A stretch of 64,000 nt of DNA. Source: Syngnathus acus (lineage: Eukaryota > Chordata > Actinopteri > Syngnathiformes > Syngnathidae). Positions 36,958 to 49,848 of the stretch are shown in pieces. Under the pieces are notes generated by a model. It had not been told where the DNA came from, searched no databases, and was given only the letters and a program-made list of their open reading frames with translations. The DNA is taken from assembly GCF_901709675.1 (NCBI RefSeq), contig NC_051106.1, positions 1,214,001-1,278,000 of the forward strand. The letters are read 5' to 3'. The position numbers were made by a program, and so were the translations under genes. Every line of letters starts with the position of its first letter. Within the stretch, counting starts at the first letter, position 1.

Positions 36958-37460
36958 GTGTCGTGTGATCGTCCCCATGTAAACGCATCCAAAGGTGTCT
37001 TTGATGTTTCTTCCACAGACAATTCCCAATGGCTGGTCACAATTGTTGCTAAGCAAAACAGCAGCACCAACCCAGTAGTACATGAATAATACCGGCGTGC
37101 GGCCAGACAAATAATCATCAAAGAAATGTGGAGTGACAGCTCACGTGTACCTTCGGCAAGATGAAGCGTGCAGTCAACCAACTCTGGAAGGGGCAAAACC
37201 ATTTGGAAAAGCATACATGAAAATGCTGACGTAAGTCTGAGATCAGTTTCATTTGTTGCCTGTGAACACAATGTGGATGATTGGTATGGTGAGGAGGACA
37301 ATGGATTGAAGGAGCCGGGGAGGTGGCAAGGCGACGCATCTTCTCTTCTTTTCTTTTCTTTCATTTCCTGTCTGCGGCGCCGTTGACGCTTGGCACGCCG
37401 AGGGTCACCCGAGTGAGACCTCCTCTTTGTCGCCTCCTCGGCTCATCTTCACACTTCATC

Positions 37461-37464
37461 ATGG

Positions 37465-37501
<37 letters not shown>

Positions 37502-37508
37502 GATGATG
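37461..37508. repeat. (GAT)n trinucleotide repeat
   Basis: About 14-15 nearly perfect tandem ATG/GAT triplets starting at the atggtgatg at 37461. The reading frames through it are low-complexity and not coding. Confidence 0.93.
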
Positions 37509-39100
37509 CCTTCCCCGACAGTCAAACCTCTGAATACAAAATGTCCTCCATAGCAAATGGCGGAAATGGACAACATGTCTCTGTAAGATGAGCCTTAGCA
37601 ATTGTGCATTCGATGCGCTTGCATACATACCGGTAATCAAAAGGGTTTTTAGCCCAGATCCCCGTCTCCCGTCAATGTCCTCAAAGGCCCAATTAAATAA
37701 AAGATGATCCGTGGCGATTGTCCTGTGGTGTGGGATGTGTGAAGTCACATTTTTCCTGCTGCTCAAAACAAGTGCAAAATGTTAGCGTGCTAGCATGATT
37801 GCCTAAATCATGTTTGCAAACAAAAACAAACAAAAGAGTTAAGTGCCTCGATTCAACCTTTGCTGGTTACCAGATTTATTTCAAAATTCTTAATATGAAG
37901 TTCAGTACAAATTAAGCACCAGGAGTTCACAGGCAACAACCCATTAACAAGCAGATTTTTATGATATTATAATTATTCTCATTGTTAATGATTCAACCTT
38001 CGACGGAGTCATTATAATAAATCAATATGTCAATATTAATATCATCATTTAACATGATTCTTGTAAATAATTGAGAAAGGTTTGGTTTATTTAACAGTAT
38101 TTTTTTTGTCACACGCACGCACATTCACACGGTCAAATCGAACACGCGGGAATCGAACTCACGGTGTCGGCACTCAAGACAGGCAAATCGACATCAGCGA
38201 CTCCCATTATAAATGGAATTAATGTCTCAAGGGATTATGTCCGTGACGTCATGACCGAGCTCGACAGTGTGCCTCCCCCCCTCTGGTGGACATCTCCGTC
38301 ATGGCATCCCTTCACGACCCTTTTGCTTGGGCTGAAGTAACATTCAAGAGCAGAAGTTACGTGTGACTTCTGCTTAACCGGACTGGGGTCCGCTCTCAAA
38401 ACGAAATCCCTATGCAACATTCAAGAACATACTAAATCATATGTGCCCCCGAACACAATAAGGGGTGCGATTTGACCTGGATTAAGAGTTTACTAGATTT
38501 GTGACAATGAGATTTCCGAGGGCACTTGAAGGCAAAACAGACCCTTGCTTCCATAGTATGGAAAGATGGAAAAAAGTGCCAAGTGAGAATTCTTTCAGAT
38601 GAATTACAGCACACGAGAGTGACTTTAACGCGCTAAGTGCGTACGCGCGTGCGCACGCGCGATTGTAATAATTAACTGGAGGAACGAAGGTGATCTTTGG
38701 CACTACTTTGGCATGCTTCATTGTCATTCCTGTTCTTTCTTTCGTTTCCCCCGCAAACCTTATGCATGGATTGGGAAACAAGACGTCTTTCTCTCGCTGG
38801 CATGTCGACAAAATGAAAGTAGCAGGACAAAGTTGCCGTTCTTCTACCTGAGCCGAACAGGTAAGCGCGAAGGCCGTTTTGTTACACTTGTTTGTAGACG
38901 AGATACGACATTTGCTCCGTTTTCACTTGTTGATTTCACCCAACGACTGTAAAAGGCATTCAATTCTCATTTGATCACGGTTCATCGAGGCTGACTACCT
39001 TGTTAATTTTCGTGTTGTGGAGGAATTAAATAACATGCTGTACTAATTATAAATTTTAGCATACTAAAATTATGTTTTAAGTGTATTGAAAATACGCATT

Positions 39101-39119
39101 CCCCCCCCCCCCCCCCCCC
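39101..39119. repeat. Poly(C) tract
   Basis: A run of 19 C followed by AATATT, in AT-rich intergenic DNA about 500 bp before the exoc3l4-like gene. Confidence 0.9.
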
Positions 39120-39589
39120 AATATTATCATGACTGTTTGCACGCTTGTTGAAGTAAACAAAAAGGTTAAAAAAAATCTGTTTCCTTGTCCCCTAAAAATT
39201 AAGTTTGATTAAAAAAAAAAAAACGCAGAATTTGAAATACTGTATAAGGTGCCTAATTTGAACGAGATAAATCATTCTACAAACTCAATTTAATTTTAGT
39301 TGATTAATGAGCAGGGTGTAAAACGAGTTCTGCAAGTAAGACAATGCTGCGCCTTCCCACAGCCATGTTGACAGGACGGGTCGCCATGTTTTGTGTAAAC
39401 AAAAAAAATTGAGTGTTGGGCAACTTTGCAAGTTGCAAGTTGTACGTTAAATTAACTTTGACTACACTGAAGCAAAAGTAGCTCAACTAACTTGCTCATT
39501 ATCGCAGTGATTGGAGAGTGAATTACTTTGGGGGTGGAACTTGATGTCGAAAGTTCTGTACACCACCTTCCCTGCCGTATCCATTCGCG

Positions 39590-42500
39590 ATGTCGATGAT
39601 AGTGCCCGGCTCCCAAATCCATCACGCCGACGCCTCCAAAAAGACACCGGGGGTGCTGGAGACCTTCCGCAACAGCATCCGGCTGGCAGCCGAGAAAAGT
39701 CCTCTCACGCCAGGGCCCAGGGGGTCCAAGAACCAGTCGCCCCCCACGCCAGTCCGAGCGCCGCATTCTCCTGGTGAGTGGTGAGGTTGGCTGAGGTTTT
39801 TCACGGGCCCTCATGGGCGCATTCCTGAGCAGGTCACTCGAAGGACATGCGCTGACTGGTGGCTGGCTCTGTTACGGTTTTGTCAGGCGTCACGTCGCCG
39901 CTGAGGAGCGTGGCGGCGCTCTTCCAGACCAAAGAGGATGACTGTTAGGGTAGTGCTCACTCTAACTTATTTTGCAAGAACCACACTGGAGACAAGTTAG
40001 TCGTTTCAAACACCTGCAGGCGGAGAGTTCACTCGTCGCTGTGCTTACAGCGATGGTCGAATGAAGTCTGAAGTCAGGCCTCATCAGGTGCATATTTATT
40101 GAGAAGAAACACAGTGGGGTTGAAAGTGGGGGTGTGGGAACACAGGATGGGGTGAAGCCGCTCCCCTGCTGATCAAAGCATAGCAGGGGGCCTTTTACGA
40201 CTTTGTGGAAACAAAGCAACTTTGATTGCTCCCTCTGCAGCTAGTCAATCAGGTGAAAAGATCTTAGCACTTTGGTCTACTACTTTTGGTAAGACAGGAC
40301 AAGCTAGGTAAATTATTACAGGTTACATTCCAACATAATCATACGATGAAGATATTCTGCAAACCCTAACAATGACGACGACCAGCCGCAGAAAAGCAAA
40401 GCCGTGATGCGTTCAAGGACAGGTGAGCATCTCATGACAAAATGAGTCCTGTATGTGTCAGCGTGGTGCCTAGTGGCTCGCGTGTCTGCTTTGGACACCT
40501 GATCTTCTGGCCTTCTTGTGAAATGTTTAGGTTGCTTCCCTGAAAACTCCAGGTTGTCCAATCCTGTTTTGATGCCTCCTATCTTCAGAAGTTCCGAGCA
40601 TGGCTCGACTGGATTCTCTCCTGAAGAAGGGCGCGTCCATCCGTCGCAGCCTGAGATTCAGCTCCAAGAAGGACAAGCGACAGGACGCCTTCCTCGCCGT
40701 CCAGGAGGAGGCCGTGGCCAAGGAAGAAAGTGAGGAAGAGGAGGAAGAGGAGGAGGAAGCATGCGAGGAGATGGAGGAGACATACACGCTGCCTGAACTG
40801 CCGCCCGTTCCTCTCTCGGGTGAGTTTGGAAAAGTGCTCGCGCACCGCGTTCAAGGACAGTGGGAAATATCCCCGTCACAACAATCACTCTTTGCCTGCA
40901 GTAATGCAGATCAGCAAGCTAATCGAAATGGAGGTCCTGGAGGAGGCGCACCTCCACCTGCTGGCTCTGCGGGCAGAGTTTCAGCAGGAGCGTCTTGGCC
41001 TGGAGGACTCTCCCATCGAGCTGGCCAAGAAGGAGAAGGACCTGAGCCTTCTGTACGCCGACCTCCGCCTGAAGCTGGCCTCCATTGTGCGCACCTCCGT
41101 CTCGCTCCCCGCCAGGAACAAGGGGCTCTTGGTCCACGTGGCCCGCATCATCCAGGAGGAGGACAAGCGGGCCCAGGAACCCGGCGGTCTGCAGGGGAGC
41201 TGGATGGACGCCTGGACGGAGGCGGTGGACCAGGGCGCCCGGGACAAGGTGGAGGGCGTCCACCTGGAACCGACCAACCACAGGTTTGTTGGCAATCAAA
41301 TAAAACAACTAATTTTATTTGATTCTGCGTGTTTTATACTGTCCTCTGTTGGCCAAAAGGAGCAGCGCAAATCAAAATGCAGCAAAGACTCATTCACTCC
41401 TGCACTTTGGATTTAATTCCGTCGTTGCCGTTGTCTGTGCCTCCCTCCTCCGGGCAGCAACGCCTCGTGGCTGGCGGTCCACCTGGGCCTTCTGGGCAAG
41501 GCGCTGCTGGAGGATCTAGAGAAGGTCAAGTGCGAGCTGCGCTGGTCCTACCCGCCCAGCTTCCAGGTCTTCGCCACCTACGTGCGCGCCTACCACACCG
41601 CCGTCAAGCGGCACCTCGGCACGTTGGAGGGCCGCGCCGTGGAGCTCAAGGACCTCTACGCCCTGTTGGACTGGATTGTGCACCGCTACCGCAGGTCAGG
41701 AACATCGCCTGGTCTCTATTTGGCTGCATAGTAAAATGCCCTGCTAGCTAAAAAAATACGCAAGCAATGGCTCGTATCTTGAAAAGCTTTAAAGTCGAGG
41801 GACTCTTATCTCAAGGCGACACTGTACGAATTTGACATCTTGTTGCTGGGACTTTAACTTTAACAAAGAATTAATGTGGCGGGTTCAGACAAAAGTGCTT
41901 TGCCGCCATCTCGCGGTATCCTAGTGCCAAAGAATTATGTTGGAATTAGTTTTAGTTAGATTTACAAAACGTTTTTTAAAAGCATTTTCCGTTTTATTCA
42001 ACAAAACAAATTTTCAATTTTTAGTTTTAGTGGTTTCATTAGTTGTCATCTGGTAGAATAACCTTGAATTATTCTCCACTGCGTTTAGTAACGTAAAAAT
42101 ATTTCCATGCTCATAAAATAAGTGGACAGACAAAATTATGGAAGAGAGTTGATGTCAGAGAGCAGTAATGTGGGCAACATTTTCAAACAAAGAAGAAGCA
42201 GCAGCTGGGCTGGCGGCATTCCCGCCAGTAGACCTCCAAGCGCGCTTGGACTGCACGTTAGGGGCAAAAGGCTCAAAACAATTGCAGGTGATGCAAGCCG
42301 CTGGACATTATGGCCGGCGTGTCTTCTCGCGTCCTCCTAACGTTGCTAACGCTGCGCTTGTCACCCCTCGACAGTCGGACAATGATGGCAAGTCCCGCCC
42401 TGGAGCCCGAGATGAGCCTCGCTGACGTCGACATGCGCCCAGATGGCGACTTGCTGCTGACGCTCAGAGACAAGTTCTGCCGCACTGTCCAGGTGCGTGA

Positions 42501-45500
42501 TGTCATCGAGTGGCCTTTGACCTTTGTCACTTGCAAACTTACTTTACTGTTCCAGGAGGACCTGAGAGCAACTCTGGACCGCTTGGTGGAGCTGGAGAAC
42601 GAGGAGATGTGGAGCACCGGAAAGCATCCCGACAAGGACGACGACGGCTTGCTCTCGTCCATCTTCCACATAGACATCTGCACGGTCGGACACCGACGCT
42701 CAGAACCTGACCTCGTTTGCTGTTTCTTAATCTTTTGGTTGTTTACGACATGCAAAGTCAGCAAATGTACACATGAATGTGATATTTTAACGTGAATGCG
42801 TTTCACGTTATAATGTGATGCGTGATAAATTGGCTAGACGGTTTAATTGACCGATATTAGCCAAATATTTTTATTTAGTTTTTTATATTTCGTGTTATCA
42901 TAATTAATCGGTTTTAACATGATGTTACAATGTAAACCTCACGTTATTCCATGAAATTGGCCGTGGGTTTTTTTCCTATTCTGGCAAGGCAGCAGTGCGC
43001 TTCTATAGCCAGCAGAGAGCAGCAAACTCAGGCCGTCCTGTTCATGTGTGTGCAGAAAGTACGAGGAAACGTTGTGAATGCGGGACGCGTGGACGCCGAG
43101 CTGGAAGGAGACGTGATCGCTTCCTGTCTGGCAGAGCTGAAGGATTTCCCCAAGAGGTGTCGTATTTTGTTTACCCGAGCAAAGTGGAAGCGTGTATTGG
43201 CAAATTGTTGGGCAAATCTTTCAAAAGCAGAAGAAGAAATGATGAGTGGTGATGCAACTACGGAAAGCCTTGGTAGGTAGCAAAAAGACGTGACCTTCAG
43301 TTCAAGTCACTTTTGGAAAAACAACTTCAGCTGAAGCAAAATGTGCATAAATCGTAACACAATTGGACATGAAGTCAGTCAAAACCAATCATTTCAAAAT
43401 AGAACAGACACTAAAATATGGCGGAGTCTCTTGCACTGCAGCTGCAAAGTCATCCATTTTCTTAGTCATCGCAATTATAGTTTGAGATTTCACTTTGGTT
43501 TTGCAATATGGTGTATTTTATAGGTATTCATTTGAAACTCGTGTGGTTTGTTTGTGTTTTTGTAAGCAACAAAACAATCTGATCATTTTCAAAAAGTCAT
43601 AAATATAAGAATGCCTTTTGTTTAAAAAAAAAAAAGTCCTTACAAGGTAACTCCAATGTTGTGTGTTGCGTTCAATACCGTGGGAATTTTGCGCGTTCAA
43701 GCATGAAAGGCGTACCACCGCTCGCTCATGTACAGGTTCCACGGCGAGTTTTGGCGGCGCTGCTTGTCGCTGCCGCTGTGGAGCGAATACCAAGTTGTCT
43801 ACATCAACGGCTTCCAGGCCTTACAGTAAGTCACATGACTGTTGCGGGTCTGCAATTTTTCAGAGCGCCTGCCTGCCACTTGTCGACATGTTTGGACGTG
43901 TTTGTCAGGTGCCACATGGAGGAATGCTACGCGGGCTCCAACCCGAATGGGGTGGCGGCCATGGGCGAGGAGGTCACGTGGCTCCTGCAAGCCCTCCAGG
44001 ACGGCCTCCAGCAGCGTTTCAAGAAGGACGTCAAGGTGCAAAAGCAGTTTTAGTTCTTGATTTTTATTTCTTTTGACCACTCTTCAAAAAAAATGTTAAT
44101 TCAAATGGAAGATGGCATTTCCAAGTCGCACCAACTATCGCGTAGTAGGTCGACGTGTTAAGACTCACGAAATAAAAGTACCTTTTATTTAATTTTAGTT
44201 CAAGTAGGACGTCATCATGAAAAGTCCTTTTCTTGTCTCAAAAGATGGATCGAGGAGGGGTCTGCTCAGAGTGGCCCGCATGTCCTCTTAAGTTCTGATT
44301 GTGGAAGTCGACGGCTGAGATGAGAGCGATCGCAGCCGCTTTGACTTTTCGCCGTTCATGTTTGAGATCCACCAAGAAGAAAGGAGTCAGGCGCTCGTTT
44401 AGAAAAAGCCCAGCGGTTAACAACCGTTAATAGTTGAAGGGGAAAGAAGTGGAAGTGTGCTGGAAAAAAAACAACAACTGGTAAATTCCCATGATGAGCA
44501 TTTCTCAATTTATGACTTCTGCTTCCTCCTCCTTCGCACCTTGCGAGCATTTTGACCAACTCGCATAGTGACAATATTTACACAGACCACACTCATGATG
44601 ACACTCAGGAAAGGAAAAAAGTAACACGCTCCTTGTGGTAGAGAACCCTTGCGTTATCATAAATGTCAGCGTTTGTTCTGATGTTGTTTGTGCCTGTTCT
44701 CGTCAATGGAACCTTGTCCTTGCATGAAATGAAGTGCCAGTAGTATCGGTACTTGGTATCTGCGTACCCAGAGATGCTCGTTTCCAAAGACATTTTGGCG
44801 TCCTAATTGAGCCAAGTTTTGTGTTGCAGCCGTACCTGCGCAGGATGATGACGAGGAAGTGGCTGACCAACGACGACGACTTTGACGCCCTGCACGACCG
44901 GGCTGAACTTCTGGCGCGCCACTGCGAGGCCCTGCGTCCGCCGCACCGCCAGGTAGCGCCGCCGTCCCAGAGCACCTGACGCCAACCCATGTCACCTTTG
45001 GGTCTTTGCGGCAGGAAGTGGCGAGCACGGTGCACTTACACATGCTGAAGGAGTATGTGGGCCAGCTGATGAAGAACAACTACTCGTGCAATAATCACAA
45101 GCACGGCAAGGCGGCTGGCAAGATGCGAGCGCAGTGCCGCCGGATCGCTGACGTCTTCCGCCGCATGGTAACGCGTCCTCCTACATCGTAGCAGAAACGT
45201 CAACCACGAGTTCCAAAAACTGAACGCACCTGTTTGTGTCTACATCGGTTTCCATGAACGGCAAAGTTTGTTTTCGTAAACAAATTTAATTCAAGGGAAT
45301 TACACTCCTCAGCCTCCCTGGTAAGGTCTATTCAGGGGTGCTGGAGAGGAGGGTCCGTCGGGAGGTCGAACCTCGGATTCAGGAGGAACAGTGTGGCTTT
45401 CGTCCTGGCCGTGGAACAGTGGACCAGCTCTTCACCCTCAGCAGGATCCTCGAGGGTGCATGGGAGTTCGCCCAACCAGTCCACATGTGTTTTGTGGACT

Positions 45501-47006
45501 TGGAGAAGGCGTTCGACCGTGTCCCTCGGGAGGTTCTGTGGGGGGTGCTTCGAGAGTACGGGGTACCGAGCCAACTGATAAGGGCGGTTCGGTCCCTGTA
45601 TCACCGATGCCAGAGTTTGGTCCGCATTTCCGGCAGTAAGTCGGATTCGTTCCCAGTGAGGGTTGGACTCCGCCAAGGCTCCGGTTTGGGGTCCTCAGCA
45701 TCGCGTCTCTGCTTTTTGCAGACGACGTGGTGCTGTTGGCTTCTTCAGGCCGTGATCTCCAGCTCTCACTGGAGCGGTTCGTAGCCAAGTGTGAAGCGGT
45801 CGGGATGAGGGTCAGCACCTCCAAATCCGAGTCCATGGTCCTCGATCGGAAAAGGGTGGAATGCCCTCTCCGGATCGGGGATGAGATCCTGCCCCAAGTG
45901 GAGGACTTTAAGTATCTTGGGGTCTTGTTCACGAGTGAGGGGAGGATGGAGCGCGAGATCGACAGGCGGATCGGTGCAGCGTCGGCAGTAATGCGGACTC
46001 TGTACCGGTCCGTCGTGGTAAAGAGAGAGCTGAGCCAAAAGGCAAAGCTCTCAATTTACCGGTCGATTTACGCTCCTACCCTCACCTATGGTCACGAGCT
46101 ATGGGTCGTGACCGAAAGAACGAGATCCCGGATACAAGCGGACGAAATGAGTTTTCTCCGCAGGATGTCCAGGCTCTCCCTTAGAGATGGGGTGAGAAGT
46201 TAGGTCATCCGGGAGAGACTCGGAGTAGAGTCGCTGCTCCTCCACGTTGAGAGGAGCCAGGTGAGGTGGCTCGGGCATCTCATCAGGATGCCTCCTGGAC
46301 GCCTCCCTGGGGAGGTGTTCCGGGCATGTCCCACTGGTAGGCGACCCCGGGGACGACCCAGGACGCGCTGGAGAGACTATGTCTCTCAGCTGGCCTGGGA
46401 ACGCCTTGGGATCCCCCGGGATGAGCTAGATGAAGTGGCTGGGGAGAGGGAAGTCTGGGAGTCCCTCCTGAAGCTGCTGCCCCCGCGACCCGACCCCGGA
46501 TAAGCGGAAGAAGATGGATGGATGGATGGATGGATGGATGGATGGATTTAATTCAAGACTCAAGGCATTTTTCCAGGGCTCGCAGGACAACTGGCTGGAC
46601 CCCGTCGGGGAGCACCTGAGTGACATCGTGGGCCTGAAGAACCAAGGCGACATCAAAGACCACTTGCAGCCTCTACTGAACCAGTACCCGGACTTCAGGT
46701 ACGGCGTCATGTGTTGTCCATGCTGCCCAAACTCATCGCCGTTGTTTTTGTGGCACCCGTAGCTCGAGGCACCTGACGGCCGTGTTGGCGTTCCGCGGCG
46801 TGCTGCGTGGCCGCGAGCATCAGCGCATCATGTGCAGGTTCAACCAGCTGAGGAAGAACGCCATAGCCACGACAACAGGCGACCAGGCTCGCAACCCGAA
46901 CGACGGGAGCCGCTCGCTCTTCGGCAACATGGAGGCGGCGGTTCGCGCCGACTGCCTGTCCGACGTCTCCGTCTTCTGCTTCACCTTCGTCTTCCCCGGC
47001 GAATAG
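39590..47006 (+). CDS. exoc3l4: Sec6-family protein, EXOC3L4-like, one exon disrupted
   Basis: Exons: 39590-39773, then 39887-39942 plus 40377-40422 (one exon split by an LTR), 40589-40819, 40902-41283, 41458-41694, 42375-42492, 42556-42684, 43056-43156, 43736-43825, 43909-44035, 44830-44952, 45015-45167, 46577-46698 and 46763-47006. All other junctions are GT-AG and join in frame, giving about 780 residues without the LTR. The N-terminus is basic/Ser-Pro rich, followed by SIRRSLRFSSKK and a Glu-rich run (about 40725-40785). The rest is the helical Sec6 domain shared by EXOC3, EXOC3L and TNFAIP2. Human EXOC3L4 is somewhat shorter. The call rests on position between lbhd2 and a TNFAIP2-like paralogue. 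The LTR brings an in-frame TAG at 39946. The split exon is phase 1-1, so skipping it keeps the frame; ATG 40600 is another possible start. The first ATG is uncertain. Confidence 0.8.
39943..40371 (-). mobile_element. Solo LTR inserted in a coding exon
   Basis: A 429-bp element beginning TGTTAGGGT and ending ACCCTAACA (9-bp perfect inverted ends, TG...CA), flanked by a perfect 5-bp target duplication, atgac, at 39938-39942 and 40372-40376. These are LTR hallmarks. Read on the minus strand it has an AATAAA at 40095-40100, followed by a short R/U5-like part. No internal retroviral sequence is present, so it is a solo LTR. Removing it and one target copy restores an open acidic exon (E-D-D-D-D-Q-P-Q). 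Confidence 0.88.
45296..46545 (+). mobile_element. 5'-truncated LINE with reverse transcriptase remnant
   Basis: A 1,250-bp insert flanked by a perfect 12-bp target duplication, atttaattcaag, at 45284-45295 and 46546-46557, ending in a (TGGA)n tail. It encodes the C-terminal half of a non-LTR reverse transcriptase: CGFRPGRGT, FVDLEKAFDRVPR (about 45494-45530), ADDVVLLA (about 45717-45740) and a C-terminal GRRPRGRPRTRWRDY stretch. Between RQG and FADD there is a deletion with frameshift (about 45680-45700), and an in-frame TAG lies at 46201. The copy is dead. Family is jockey/L2/Rex1-like; I cannot choose further. Confidence 0.9.
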
Positions 47007-48544
47007 CTTCCTTCTTCATCCGGCGCAGGAAGTACGTCCTGCATATCTGCTGCTTTTTAGAATTATTTGATACCGTCCAAAATTTTGTTTAAAAAAATTC
47101 AACTTCAATTCAACTGCCATGAAAATAGCGCAAGGTGCAATTTGGTGAATTAGATTTTTTTTTTTGGGTGGCAGGTTTAGAGGCAGTTCCATGCCAGAAT
47201 TATTCACAATTTGAATTATTACCACTGATGTTGAAGTTCAAACACTAAATTTGTTTGTCATCCAAATAATGAATTTGAATGACACTTTTTACACATTTCC
47301 TGATAGTAAAAAATGTTGTGGTATTTTTGGTAAAGGATTAAACAATTTTTTGTCTTACAACTTATTCAAGCGTTGACACGCATCTCCAAAAATGGGTCAA
47401 CATCTGCTCTCAATTTTGTAGTCTGGTTTTCTCATCACACATCTTTTTTTTTATGTGCTAAACCAGTTTCAGTGCTTGTATAAACAGTTGTCTATGTAAA
47501 ACAATTATTCGTTCCACTTCATGGTTGTTGGTTTTTGTTTTGTGTACACTAAAAAGTGACTTTCACTTTCACACTCGTCTGTGGTCTCTCGTTGTTGTTT
47601 GATGTCACGAGAGCACAACTTCTCACGCAGATTGTTCCCCTTCAGACAATGAAGGCAAATGGAAATGTGTCCTAAATAATTTTTTAATGACACAAGCATC
47701 TTTTGATTTCAATTTCAAACATTTTAAAGATGAAAACGATTAATCAATTCACATTTTTAAAAATTTAAATTCTTCACTATGATTTCAATTTGAAGACAAG
47801 TTTTTATTATTTGTAAACATTTGAAAAAAAGAAAATAAAATATTTAGTAATCATTTTGAAAATATGAAATTTTAAATGAATTAAATTTTGCTCCTAACTT
47901 TTTATTAACTGCACATGCTATAGGTAAAAGAAACATTTTTACAGTAAAAATAATTGTAATTAAACATTGTAATTACATTTAACAAGCCTGAAACTTTGGC
48001 CACTATAAATCTTTATGAACCATGCAAATACTTTTAATATTAAGAAATTATAAATGTAACACTATAAAATGATAATATACTTTGGTTTGGCTGACCATTT
48101 CATGTAATTTTATGGATTTGGCGTTTGTGGAAATAAGTTTGAAACATTTCCTCAGAGTTTTGAGATTCTTTGCATCTGGATGCAACAGGAAGTGGCTTCT
48201 CGTGAAGAAATCTCGTGGTGGTGGGGGGATTTCTGAAAAGTGTTACATCACGTTGCTAACTTGCTTGCAGTGATTTGCTCTAGAAGCTTTTGCACGAATG
48301 GAAGAAGAATGAAGTTTAATGGGTTTTTGGGTGACATGCTCCGCCCACTTTTCTTCTCGGATGAACACGTTGCAAACTCGGTCAAAATATGAATACTGCA
48401 TAATATTAATATAAGCCCCGATGGAGTCGTGCGGTTTCCTGCAAGCGTCTGCTTTCCATGATAAAGGTCTCATTTCCTGTAAAGCCCCGCCCCCCTCCAG
48501 GCTTGTGCTGTCATGCCTCAGGGTTGCAGCATTTGTAAGAATTA
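47007..48544. other. AT-rich 3' flank of the exoc3l4-like gene
   Basis: Very AT-rich DNA with no coding pattern. An AATAAA at 47834-47839, about 830 bp after the stop codon, is a candidate poly(A) signal, but in such AT-rich DNA it could be chance. Confidence 0.5.
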
Positions 48545-48645
48545 CCGTTTTTTTCCGTGTATAATACGCAAAATTTAACTAATTTATTGTCCTAAAATCT
48601 GGGGTGCGCATTATACATGGGTACAATTTTTTTTAAATTTTTAAA

Positions 48646-48680
<35 letters not shown>

Positions 48681-49475
48681 AAATCATGGTACTGGTACGA
48701 GTATTGATTTATGTATTGTTCTCTTCTTGTCATGTTGTGAAAGAATGTGGGTTGAATAAATACCGAAAGAACAATAGTGTGTTTGTACTGTGCTCTGGTC
48801 ATTTCGTCAAAGAAGGGATAATAGTCCTCTTCTCTTCTTGACTGACAATGAATGTGATAGCTTAATACAATCAGCAAATAACAAAATGCGTATTACAGGT
48901 AATATTTTATTTCACAACACTTTGCCTTGTTCCTTTCGTCTCTGCTGTTCACTTCAAACACGCTCCATACGAACGCAATGCTCTCGTATCAGACGCTTGC
49001 TCGATCACCTGCTCGTTTGCTGTCACAATGTACCCTACACAAATCCGAAACATTTGTTGCGGCTCCGAGTCACGACGAGGGTCAAGTTTTGGTTTCCAAG
49101 GGTGTTATTATTCCTCTTCAACGTCTCTCCCATACAGAGCCGCCTTTTTCACATGTCCGCACGTCACTTTCCTCTCTTTTCATCTGATCGCGGTGGTGCC
49201 TTTATGGGCAGTCGGAGAAATCAACGCCAACAAAAAAAATACATCCAGCCTAGTTAAGACCATACCAAAGACTATAAAAATGGGACCCATTGCCTCCCTG
49301 CGTGTGTGACGATCATTGGGACTTAAAAAAAAAAAGAAAAAAAAAAATAAATTAAAAAAAAAAAAAAAAAATTGGGTGCGTATTATACATGGGTACAGGC
49401 TTTTTTCCAGCATCAACATGCCATTGTTAGGGTGCGTATTATACATGGGGGCGTATTATACACGGAAAAAAACGG
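48545..49475. mobile_element. TA-flanked DNA transposon with 25-bp perfect TIRs
   Basis: A 931-bp element. The left end (ccgtttttttccgtgtataatacgc) and the right end are perfect inverted repeats over at least 25 bp and are flanked by TA on both sides (48543-48544, 49476-49477). Subterminal copies of a tgcgyattatacatggg word occur near both ends, along with A/T homopolymer runs. TA flanks suggest a Tc1/mariner/pogo-type element. The frame at 48790-49257 does not look like a transposase to me, so it is probably non-autonomous. Confidence 0.82.
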
Positions 49476-49848
49476 TACTTTCACTTTCCATTTTGGAGTG
49501 TGCCAACAATTGCACTGATGCCTTATTGGGGAAAGCTGAGGAACAACAGAGAAACCTTTGACGAAATAAAGTGGCTTTTTAAACCAAAGCATAGGCTGAG
49601 ATGTTTTGAACAATGGCAGTTTGACAAAGTGACTTCTGCAGTTTGTTGTGAAGTTGTGAAACCTTTGTTGGGTTAAATTCAAGCACCAAATGGCCACCTC
49701 AACCCAACATGGATGACCTCTCGTATTTTTTCGGCCTTGGCAGCTTGAGACTTTTTTGTGGGTCCACTCGTGAGTGACATTTCCACCACATTTCCTGTCG
49801 CGGAGTCAAACTGCCTTTCGAGGACAGAATCAAAATTGGTGGCGCTGT

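Larger units (their letters stand above)
33228..39589. other. Intergenic DNA between lbhd2 and exoc3l4-like gene
   Basis: No gene recognised in 6.4 kb. It holds a probable retroposon 3' end (33711-33830), repeat-like sequence around 34000-34560, GGGTCAA palindromic repeats (35617-35962), a long (GT)n (36853-36957), a (GAT)n (37461-37508), C runs at 36721-36736 and 39101-39119, and a tRNA-like B-box relic near 38140-38205. A 5' UTR exon and promoter of exoc3l4 may lie at the right end but cannot be placed. Confidence 0.55.

Noticed and set aside
36777-37110. Open frames with long Cys-Val or His-Thr runs
   Set aside because: Pure translation of the (GT)n microsatellite.
38130-38210. Possible tRNA gene on the minus strand
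   Set aside because: A GTTCGATTCCC B-box word is present but no proper A box or cloverleaf could be formed; more likely a SINE relic.
45338-46503. Reverse-transcriptase frames as a host gene
   Set aside because: Clean target duplication, 5' truncation, internal deletion and TAG show a dead LINE copy in an intron.
48790-49257. 155-codon frame inside the TA-flanked element
   Set aside because: No DDE or helix-turn-helix motif that I can see; probably chance.
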